From positions 1 to 64,000 of the forward strand of contig JAJGOT010000506.1 in assembly GCA_022457155.1 (NCBI GenBank): a stretch of DNA of 64,000 nt, in the 5' to 3' direction. The notes beneath the pieces were generated by a model. The model had not been told where the DNA came from and did no database searches. It saw only the letters and a program-made list of their open reading frames with translations. Position 1 is the first letter of the stretch; the number at the start of each line of letters is the position of its first letter. Source of the stretch: Cladopsammia gracilis. Taxonomy: Eukaryota; Cnidaria; Anthozoa; Scleractinia; Dendrophylliidae. Positions 20,721 through 30,500 of the stretch are shown one piece after another. The translations under genes were made by a program, and so were the position numbers.

Positions 20721-23700
20721 ATGCACAACGTGATTTTATCCTTGTTGCTTCTGGCAATATGTTCTTTGTGCGTTCTTGCCGCTCACGGCCAAAAAATAAA
20801 GGATTCAGCTTTCAGAATCAACGAAAAATTTGCAGAGGAAGATGACGGTGCTCTCGACGACAGGGAGGCCAGAGAATTCGATTCCAACTTAGATTTCATT
20901 GATGACAAAACAAAGGACGATGATCTGTTTTTCGCGCAAGAAGATGAAGACGACAAATGGGACAACAAGAAAAGGTGAATATTACTTTTAAATGATCTAA
21001 AATACGAAATAATATTACCTCCGGAGAATATGTTTTTTGTAATTTTTAAGTAAGTAAGGTATTAGCCGTGTTATTGTTTTTAGTGGTCACTTCTGGCTTT
21101 TTAAAAAGGAAACCTTCTGACGCACGTTTCTCTCTCCAATATGACTAGAAATGCGTGTCTCGCAGAACCTCGCGAAGCTCGGGGGAGGATGCACTGCAAA
21201 AGTTTAGCAATGTAGTGAGAGGGAGAGATGGAATTTTACTCTCTCCGAATATGATGAACGTGAACTGACTAAAAATTTCTTTGAAAAACTGAGGAAACGT
21301 AATTTAAAAAGAATAACAAGCCTCAAGGGATCAGCTTAATCATTGTAGATATAATAATAAATTCGTTTTTGTGAAATGAAATAGCGGGGAGAAATCATTG
21401 CTTTTAATTTCGAAGGGATAAAGATATCACCTGGGTACGAAAAAGGCCCTAGAACAACAGCAGCTCGCGAATCTCGTGAATCGGGTGACTTGATGCGGTG
21501 AACGGCTCATTGTTTAATCAATTTTCGACTGCTAGCTTTCTTTCTTGCAGTCGTCTTTAGATCGATACACCGCGCTGACGAGCTCCAATAAGAGCGAAAC
21601 GGCTGTCCGCGGTTACTACCCTGCTTTATCGGTTTGTGTCGTATTGGTGTCTCGCAAAGTTAATTAATTTTTTTACGTAGTCAGATCAGCCTTACAGTTT
21701 ATTGTTATGTTTGTTCAATTTTTTTGCAGATTAGATCTTTCGTAGATCTTACTTATCAGGTTTACAGCATTATCGTTTGCGGTCCTTTGCAGATTTTACT
21801 TCTTTTACTAATCACGGCTCTTCTGTAAATTGAAGGGACGAGAGCATAACCAGCCTATGTGCCTTTCTTTATTTTTTTCTCGGACCCATCTGCCACTGTC
21901 GCAAAGCATGTCGGGAAATCCTACGACAAAACCGAAATGGAGTTCCCGCCCGAAAATTATTGCAAAATACTATCCATGTAAGTCTCAAAGCACTTCGGAT
22001 ATCGGGCATTTCGACCACGGTACGGGATGGGAAATGGCCCACATCTCTCAACGCTGCCCCTTTTCTGATCCGAAGTGATTCCAGACTTTCCCGCCGGCTC
22101 GTCTCGCCCACCAAGGTCCGTTTTTCACCTCGAGCGCTTCCTAAATGGCGCTTCAGACACAAGTAAGGACAAGAAACACGACTCGTTTCTTTGAGAGGTG
22201 CTAGAGACTTAAGGATTTCCGAACTTAATGATGTCTTTCAATCACCGGACGGGACTCAAACACGTTGGCTTACACACACACGCTACTATACAGAGGCGAT
22301 GTGTTGCCGTAGTGAGCTCACGATAGATAAGCGAGCCAGTCGTGCGTAAATAACGGTATTTTCGTTCAGGTTGTTGGCACTGGTCAGAAGTATTGCAGTC
22401 GCGTATTCTCACGGCCAAACTGCTTTGAAATGGCTTCGAAATTTCCCTCTGAATGTACAGTCAAAGCACTGGAGGGTCAGAACTCTGCTTTTTTCAGGTG
22501 AAATTAGTCAAATTCCTTAGAGTAAGTGCAAATTCGACAAGGGTTTATGATATTATTCGTTTCACGATAAAATGAGGCAAATCTGAGCGAGAAAAAAAAG
22601 TCACATAGGCTGGTTATGCTTTCGACCCTTCAATTATTCTGCCACTTAAATGTGCACGCAGCATTTAATTGATGGTGTGGTAATTTGGTGCCCTGGAGCA
22701 TAGCTAACGAGGACAAAGACGCAAATGGTCGATAATATAAACAAATGTAAACATAATTTCAACTCAGCCAGTTGCTGAATTTTCATGCTGACGGGTTTTT
22801 CATGCTAGTGAGTGATACAACAACATACAGAAAGCTGATTGCATGAGACCCAATAGTTATTATGCTGGGTTCGAACTTTATAGAGCGAAAGATGTGTAGT
22901 CTGACTCACGAATGAAACATGTTTTTAAAAGAGTCTGACCCACCCAGTTTGCATTGTGCGCTTCTCTTATTGTTATGATGCGGCTCTATTCCATATTTGG
23001 ACAAGCATATCACCTCTTGCACGAGTGAATTTCTCATCTACAATACAGTATGGACTTTCGGGGACCCTGAAAATGGCGGATGAACCAACGTAGGTGCGCA
23101 ATGCAAACTGGGTGGGTCAGATTCTTTAACGATGAAAAGTGTTCACATCAGGCGTCGTATCGCGCGAATCATGATCAAAACATGTTTATTCTGAGCATCA
23201 TTTGTTGGGTTCACACCAGGGCCGGGCGTGACATGTTTAGAGTAAACATGTTTCAACGAAACACGTTTCCCATAAACATGTATAAAATTTCATTGTTCAT
23301 ATTGATTGTTAATTTCAAAACACGTTTCACGCCTGGTTCTATCACAGGAAGCCCAAGTTAGTACCATAAGAGTTTGTATGGAGATACGGAATACGGACTG
23401 ATAATTACAACCAAAAATTAAACGAGTAAATATAGGGTAAGTCGCTAAATAAAACTTTATTTACATGGTGTTGTTTGTTGTCTTTTTATGGTGCTATTTT
23501 TCGCAATTTCAGCGATTTTAGGTCTTTTACCCTAAAGGGTAAAGGACTTAAAATCGCTGGAATTGCGAAAAAACACCATAAAAAGAAAACAGACAATACC
23601 ATGTAACGTTTTATGAAGTTTTATTTAGCGACTTACCCCATTTACTCGTTTAATTTTTTATAAGCTTGGGCTTCCGGTGGTTTCAATCATGCTCAGAGTA

Positions 23701-25179
23701 AACATGTTTTGATCATGATTCGCGCAATGTGCCGCCTGATAGGTGAACTTTTTTCATAGTGAAACATGTCTCATTCGTGATCAGACTAAACATGTTTCGC
23801 CCTAGTGTGAACACAGCAATTGAAACTTTCTCACGAGGCAGTTTGGAACTTAAGCTGTGTTCACATTAAAGCCGAAACATGTTTAGAGTAAACATGTTTC
23901 AACGAAACCTGTTTCGCGTAAACGTGTTTGTTCTTGCATTGTTCACATCAGATGTCGGTTTCAAACACGTTTCATGCATGATTGAATCATTTATGCTGTT
24001 TTGTGATACTCGGTACGCTTAAAACCATTCTCATTCAGTTTTGCGGCAATGTTCTCCGATATGTTTTGTTTCCTTCCCATTGCCGCTAATTGCCGTTGTA
24101 TTTCCTCGTCTGCCCATACTTCGACTAGATATTTGGCTTCATAAAAGCTCCAATTTTGGTTCTTTTGCACACTCGTGTCTTCTCCGCATCCATCCGCCAT
24201 TTTGAATGTGTTCAGTCTGATCATGATTGAAACTACCTCGTGAGGTAGTTTCAATCATGATCAGACTAATCATGTTTCAATCATGATTCGCGCAATGCAC
24301 TGCCTGATGTGAACACTTTTTATGATGAAACATGTTTCATTCGTGATCAGACTAATCATGTTTCGGCCTAGTGTGAACGCAGCTTAAGCCAGACAAAACA
24401 CGTTAGCGCAAATTTCGTCTCCGTGTTAAACACTGTAGAAGTGCCCTTCGTTCCCGAAGGGCTTCACAGGTGCGTGAGATTAAACCAAAACAATCACGCA
24501 ACAGCAAGTTCGAGCTCCATTTGATTAGAATGGTTGTTCCGTAAAACAGCGAAAATGATAAACTCGGGCATAAAACAGGTTTCGAAATTAACAACTAATG
24601 TGAATAATGAAAATGCAAACATGTTACATGGGAAATGTGTTTTGTTAAAACTATGTTTGCTCTAAATATGTTTCGGTGTTGACATGAACACAGCATCAGT
24701 TTCGTACTTACTATTTTAGCATAACTTTGAATCGTCACATTCCCTGCACTCCTACATCCCCTAAAATATTACTATCGTTCACTGGGTTCCTTTCCCATCC
24801 CCGCTCTCCGTCTCTCTCTTTCTCCAGAAAAATTGCAAGTCTGAGGTAGGGAAGGGATTTTTGGTACCTAGTCTAAAGTAGGGATGCAAAATGTAGCTGG
24901 TATAGGGTAGGGTTTTAGAGTCCGAGCAACACACCATCACCAAAAAATATACAGACTACCCCCCCCCTCCCCTCCCCCCATCCCAAGCCTACCCCGGCCA
25001 TTTTTGTCATGTAAAATATTGATTTTTTTTTACAATTTAACAGTGTGGATTACAGTGAATGGGAAAAGGCAAACGGATTCAAACTAAACGATGACAAGAA
25101 GGAAGTGGAGGAAGAGAAAGGACTAATAAAAAAGTTGATCCAGAAGTTTAAAAATATGCTCCAAAAACTTGGCAAATGA
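20721..25179 (+). CDS. small secreted acidic precursor with cationic amphipathic C-terminus, two exons
   Basis: Exon 1 is 20,721-20,974 (donor gtgaat) and exon 2 is 25,044-25,179 (acceptor tttaacag); the joined frame gives 129 aa. Residues 1-23 form a strong signal peptide (MHN, then a Leu/Ile/Cys-rich core ending LAAHGQ). Residues 24-85 are highly acidic with DD/ED clusters and a Lys-rich tail at the exon junction. Exon 2 adds a mixed-charge segment with an EEE cluster, then a C-terminal stretch of about 19 residues with six Lys, no acidic residue and Leu/Ile/Phe/Met spaced as in an amphipathic helix. There is no Cys outside the signal peptide. The signal / anionic pro-part / cationic C-terminus layout is that of linear antimicrobial-peptide precursors such as Hydra arminins, but I recognise no sequence family and function is inference. 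A further exon inside the 4.07-kb intron cannot be excluded. Confidence 0.65.
21829..22634. mobile_element. non-autonomous TIR element, about 0.8 kb
   Basis: The left end (attgaagggacgagagcata, continuing accagcctatgtg and a T-rich block) matches the inverted right end (cacataggctggttatgc... cccttcaat) over about 50 bp. It lies in the intron of the secreted precursor gene. Interior frames of 70-97 codons on both strands show no transposase motif. Confidence 0.75.
23204..23820. mobile_element. TIR element with AAACATGTTT-type internal repeats, copy 1
   Basis: Ends resemble GCTGTGTTCACACTAGGGCGAAACATG. The interior has multiple acatgttt and atcatgatca palindromes. A separate fold-back element (23,349-23,680) is inserted in it. 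Confidence 0.6.
23349..23680. mobile_element. nested fold-back element
   Basis: Near-complete inverted repeat centred at about 23,533: left half includes ggaagcccaag, gggtaagtcgctaaataaaa, tttttatggtg and tcagcgattttaggtc; the right half is their reverse complement. Arms are about 150 bp with almost no loop, so it forms a cruciform-capable palindrome. Confidence 0.8.
23854..24383. mobile_element. TIR element, copy 2, flanked by TTAA
   Basis: Left end gctgtgttcacattaaagcc and right end ggcctagtgtgaacgcagc are inverted. TTAA lies immediately outside each end (23,850-23,853 and 24,384-24,387), consistent with a TTAA target-site duplication. It carries a Myb/SANT-like coding fragment on the minus strand. 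Confidence 0.7.
23991..24254 (-). pseudogene. Myb/SANT-like DNA-binding domain fragment
   Basis: 87-codon frame. From about residue 33 (NWSFYEAKYLVEVWADEEIQ) through residue 80 it reads like the trihelix Myb/SANT-like domain found in accessory proteins of Harbinger transposons and in MSANTD-type host genes: Trp at the start of helix 1, Leu/Trp spacing, then IAAKLNENGFKRT before helix 3. The frame breaks where the recognition helix would continue. It sits inside a TTAA-flanked TIR element, so it is a captured or relic transposon protein, not a host gene. Confidence 0.6.
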
Positions 25180-25634
25180 CATAACTGATCAAGGCAGCTC
25201 ATCACTTAACTAAATGATGTAATAACTTAGTAGTTGAGATGTTGCTCATGGTTTGTTTATAAAAGGAACTGGCAAACAATCACTTTAACTTTTAAAAATT
25301 CTATAAACACTGGAATAACTTCGAGAAACCTTTTTTTCAGGAGAAACTTTTACAATGAAAAAAGTACGTCATACCTTTGCCGTTCGATTACATTTTAACA
25401 GTTTTGACAACTTTTGAACTTGTTCTGTTAATTTTCATGAGAAAATGTAACTTTTTAGATTTCCCAGCCAATATTTGAAAGGCAGGGCGCGACCTAATAA
25501 GATATAGTACAAGTTCCTCCGTGAAATCCAAATATGCCATTGAAAAAGGCAGGTTTAATAAATTATAAAAAGGAAAAAATATGTCACTTTATTCATGTTT
25601 AGATGTATTTCTTGTATACATTGTACATTGTGAT

Positions 25635-25640
25635 AATAAA
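25635..25640 (+). terminator. polyadenylation signal AATAAA
   Basis: 456 bp after the stop of the secreted precursor, in AT-rich sequence without competing genes. Confidence 0.45.
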
Positions 25641-26070
25641 ACTTACTAGTGGCATGCCGTGTGATACTGTGATACTGTGTGTGGGACTAGTGTTTTTGCG
25701 GAAGCTTAATTTTGCGGATGGATGATTTTTTTCCTTTAATTTTGTGTGGGAGCTATTTTTTGCGATTGACTATTTTATCTTGCTGGGAATTAATTTTTGC
25801 GATTTGCAGGAAGTCAATCGCGTTCAATTGGACATAAAATACGTTTATCAGTTTCACTTTACATCTTGCCCTAATGTGGCTGATTGCTCTGGCAGTGGAT
25901 CAGCAATAACATACGGTGCCACTTGATGCATTATCACACGAGTTATTACTGGCATGTTCTTTTTCTTAACGAAAGAGACGTTCTTCAGTAGTAAATGGGC
26001 ACCGACACGATTTTACATTACGTGTAGATGGTGATGTTTGTATATAATTTCGACAGTGGAGGAAACTTTT

Positions 26071-26074
<4 letters not shown>

Positions 26075-26144
<70 letters not shown>
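26075..26144. repeat. (AT)n microsatellite, about 35 units
   Basis: Uninterrupted AT dinucleotides. Confidence 0.98.
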
Positions 26145-26147
<3 letters not shown>

Positions 26148-26252
26148 CGGATCGTTAAAATCCACAAATTCTTTGCCAAACGGTAACTGTTTGACCAATT
26201 TTGTAAAGCTTAACTAGTGAGAAGCACTGTTACGAACTTAGTTTGTAAAATT

Positions 26253-26968
26253 GATTTGTTTTCTCCTGCGCGTTTCGCCCGACTATCGCGGACTTTATCA
26301 GGGAGTTCTACAAGCAACCACAGAATTTTTTACGGCTTTGTGTATAGGAAACTAGGTTCGATTTTCAGCCGTTTGAGGGAGTCCGGTTTTCAGATTCTCG
26401 TCCCAACAAGGAGGAACGCGGACACACACCAAACGGCTTAAAACTAAAATCGACGCCCCGCTGACCAAGAAGCTTGAGGACTCTAGGTACGAGATTGCCA
26501 TTGTCCCAGAGTTCCTCCTGGCTACTCCCCGCTGACCAAGAAGCCTGAGGACTCTGAGCCTAATATAAAACAAGCTAAATGTTTTCACAAGGAGTGACTT
26601 AGTTGTAGCGTATGTATGACGTGTATGACATATTTATTACATTCCATATGTGTGGCATATTTATTTTTGGGAACCACAGATTTAGTACGCAAATCCGTAA
26701 ACAAGTCTATGGTTTACGTTGTGTATTTTACATTTAACCTTTGTTTACCCTCGAGTTCCAATTTGGAACTCGGGTCTACCGTGAAACAACTCCATGTGGT
26801 CAGAGCGGGACTTGAACCCGGGACCTCCGGATTTCAAATCCGACGCCCTAACCACTCGACCACGCTGCCTCCTCGTGCATACATACAAGCATGTAACTGC
26901 CACTTGTAAAACTTCCTGATAAAGTCCGCGATGGTCATACGAAACGCCTAGGAGAAAATAGATCAGTT
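26253..26968. repeat. inverted hammerhead-like arms enclosing a tRNA-like sequence
   Basis: The left arm (26,253-26,312, minus sense) and right arm (26,905-26,968, plus sense) share ctgataaagtccgcgat, gaaacg and aggagaaaa over about 60 bp in opposite orientation. CTGATAA - stem - GAAACG is one base from a hammerhead core (CUGANGA); the left arm keeps a GTCCG/CGGGC stem II. A tRNA-like sequence lies inside near the right arm. Confidence 0.6.
26797..26869 (-). repeat. tRNA-like sequence (Ser-TGA-like head of a SINE, or tRNA pseudogene)
   Basis: The minus strand has a good A box (TGGTCGAGTGG), anticodon arm CGGA-TTTGAAA-TCCG (anticodon TGA) and B box (GGTTCAAGTCC), and folds as a cloverleaf of about 73 nt. 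The acceptor stem has two mismatches and the long variable arm required for tRNA-Ser is missing, so I do not call it a functional tRNA. It is followed by a hairpin (gagttccaaattggaactc), as in a SINE body. Confidence 0.6.
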
Positions 26969-27142
26969 TATCATATGACCCGTTCGACCCTGCAAGCCTT
27001 TTCTTTGCAAAACCATGGATGAAAGTCCCGTATGAGGGCCGGACGCATTTGCGCGTGCGGGGCCGAAAAAAGCCGTCCGGCCCTACTACAAAAGCGTACG
27101 GCCTCGCGAGTTAAAATTTCAAGCAATTTTGTCTCCAAATTT

Positions 27143-27322
27143 GTCATATGATAAAATACTTATTGACTAAGTTTGGTCGGGCCGGATGGGAAAATATTTG
27201 GCTCTCGGTCATGGCGCACGGACCTCGCTGCTCTCGGTCCGTACGTCATGACCTCGAGCCCAATATTTTCCCATCCGACCCTAAATGGCTTCCACTTTGC
27301 CAATAAGTACATATTATCAAAC
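27143..27322. repeat. fold-back repeat upstream of P450
   Basis: gggaaaatatttggctc and gagcccaatattttccc plus outer flanks form inverted arms around a central ggacctcgctg...ggtccgtac hairpin. A related centre occurs at 44,905-44,955. Confidence 0.65.
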
Positions 27323-27586
27323 ATAAGTCCGTGAAAGTGCTGCTCACTTGTTTAGATTTGCAAAATTGTCCTGTTTCTCTTACGAATTAGCGTGTATATG
27401 AAACATTTTCCAATACTGATCTTAATGCTATAACACCTGTTAGCGAAGGTCAAAAAGTGAAAAGAAAAGCTCTGCAGGTTGTATGACGCTGGTATGTTCG
27501 TCATGATCACGCTTCAGTGACTCTATATGACGTTATTATCAAAAAACGCCTCAGTAGCACGGGGTTTGGATGTTTAATCGTACAAT

Positions 27587-30500
27587 ATGTCGGTACTCAG
27601 TAGCATTTCTGATCATCTCAGCCTTCAAAATGTCCTGCTTCTATTGCTTCTACTATGCATTCTACATTACATAACGGTTCTCTATGAATTCCGATGTATG
27701 CCACCTGGGCCTCGCTTATCAGCTCTTCCTATTTTGGGAAACGTTTTTTTCACTCGACTGCAAGGCGAAAAAGCTAAGTGATGTTTTCCGAAGGTGAGTG
27801 GAATCAACCCTTAATTTAACGAGTAGATTAAACAATTCAAAATGGAAGACTAGTATAACGGAACTTAAAGGAAGATTTAATGGCCATTAAATCTGCCGTA
27901 ACGTTCCTTTCAGTTCTGTCCTTTGGGATCTGTTATACTAGACTTCCATGTTGAATTCTAATCGGGTGCACTTAGAGTGACGTCTTTAGTCTAGTACAAG
28001 CATCCCTCCGAGATCTTCCAAGACCCGGAAAGAAAGTTATCGGCGTAGTGTTGAGTTGTCGCCTGCATTTTTAAATTTGTAACACTTAATTTAATGCAGA
28101 ATACTGAATAAAAAAAATAACACCACTTTTCATCAGTTGAGGTTTAGATATATTGCAAGGTTTCCACCCACTGCTGATCATGCATATTAATTAGTCAAGG
28201 ATGAACATTTCTTTTAGCTCGTAAAATGCATTCTTAGCATTAATGTATATATTGTTGTTTAATGAAGTGCTTCGTTAAATGCCATTCCGTTAAAGATGTT
28301 ATATAACTTCACCAATTAATAACAAGTAGAATCATTTTGTTATAATTTTAGAGAATAAGTGAAAGAACAGTGAATTTCACTGTTTTAATTTTCATCCTTG
28401 ACTTTTTAAGTATGCTGATGAACTTTAAGATAAAAATTAATGACATTTTAAGTCGCAACTGTGTTACAAATTACAACTACAAAACAGTTGCGAGAAACAC
28501 AGAAAAAGAAACTTACAATTTACTTAACAACTGTTACCGGCTTCTGTTGTTTGTTTAAGTTAATGTCGCTTGTTCTTTTATTTGTAGTCCATATATGAAA
28601 TGATCCCCTTGGGACCTTTTTTTCAAATCTAATGTTTGAATGAGTTGACTTGGTATGTGATTCAAGCCAAAGACTTGTCGCTTTTGACCATTTATACTTT
28701 CTAAACACTGTTTCCAAATGTAGTGGGTCAATTTTAATTTTTAAAACCTATTTTTTAACACTTTTTAGTTAATGCCTCGTTTTCTTATGGTACATTCGAG
28801 ATCGTAGAAATTGTTTTAAATATGAATAAATACTGATTATATATCAATTAGTCATAAATGTTATTTTGGGCGGCTTAGTGACGGTCCATCGGTGTGAAAA
28901 ACTGCTGTATGTTGTTTGAAGAGTCGAATTTTAAGTGCACATGGTGCATGTCAGACGCACGTTTTCTCACCCAACTCGCAACATTAAAGTTTTTAGGTGA
29001 GATGGTGGAATACGCTTTTGTCTGAAAAAGATATATTAGTCGAATGTTTCAAATTAACGTGTTGCTCCACAAATGAAAAATTGCATTCCCTCAGCCGTGG
29101 CCCGCACCACATTGTAAACGCATTGGCCTTTATCACACCCCGCCACTTTGTATAAAAATACGCCGCCCAGCCTCGCAGTGAAAAAGTTGAAAACGAGGTT
29201 GGGCGGACAAAAACAAATCATTTTATTCTCCGGGGAGTCAACATGGCCGCCGCGTGATGAAGGCCCATTGGGCTCCCAAGTGCACTTGAAACCTACTTTA
29301 AATATGAAAGAGTAAAATGCGCATACTTGACTGAACCCAACTTTTTGACCATGGTAACGTGTCTATTTGAAAGAAGCCGAAGTACGCCACACTTGAGAAT
29401 GTACTTGACCGATAGGTAAACAGCCGGAGCCAACTAAAAGACATGTGCAGTGTGGCGTAAATATAATACAAACACTTTTGTCCCAATATTTATTTGGATT
29501 GTAATTTTGTTATAACGTACATCTAAAATTTTGCCGAGTATAATTCTCAAAATTGATAGGTACGAGCGAATCCTATTGAGAATTTATGGTCTTCCACGAC
29601 CGACATGACCGGCAAGGCCAACATAGACAGGATTATTTTTAGGAACTCTTATTTTATTAGGACTGCTGAACTGTGGAACACTTTGCCATCTTATATCAAG
29701 TCAAACAAGTCTTTACCTATGTTTAAATCTAGCCTTCTCGATATATATATATATATATATATAAGAAAACGATGTACTTATAGCCCTCCAGGCCAGTGAT
29801 CAGTTTTAATAGCCAATATAATATTTATTATTATTTATGATTTAACATTATTTTCATTTGATCAGCTACTTACTGTTTATTTCAGTATTTATAATCTTCT
29901 AGTCATAAGTTTTTACCGCGTGTTTCCTATACTTTTTTCATATTACTAGAGCTTAGTATGTCTTAATAGTTTGTATCAGGAGGGGAACGGTTGCAATTGA
30001 AACGAGAGTTCTGTGGCCTTACTCCTGCCATTAATCTATTTTCCATTTGTTATTGTATATATTATGTTAGTTACTTGTAAATTTTTTTTTAATAGAGATG
30101 TCCGATTTAGCTCATATCAGCCACTTTGGCACAATATGCGGGACTATTGCTTTCTGACAAGTGAATTTTAAATTCTCGATTATCGTGTTTAACTCTACAA
30201 TTACAAACGAGGAGAGTACTCTTTTCTTTAGCTAAAAAATACACGATTTCACTTTACATGCAATTCAGGTTTTTCTCCAATTAGACGAACGTCTTGTATA
30301 ACGAAATCATTTGTCAATTCGAATGATAAAATAAAATAATTTGAATCAATCCAAAAGTCAACACACGGGCTTCTATAAACAGAGTCTTCGAAGAGTCTTG
30401 GCCATTGCAATAATTTCAGTTGCTTGTGCAGGGGTCTAAATCAACCCCAAACATATCAAACTCCTCGCGTAAAGGTTCCGAATGAAAAACACCCGCTTTT

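Noticed and set aside
21830..22166. 82-97 codon frames on both strands
   Set aside because: They lie in a TIR element, overlap each other on opposite strands and show no recognisable domain.
25926..26198. Ile-Tyr repeat proteins
   Set aside because: Translation of AT microsatellites; the same applies at 2181-2222, 29,740-29,763 and 35,742-35,771.
26797..26869. Functional tRNA-Ser(TGA) gene
   Set aside because: Acceptor stem mismatches and no long variable arm; better explained as a SINE head or pseudogene.
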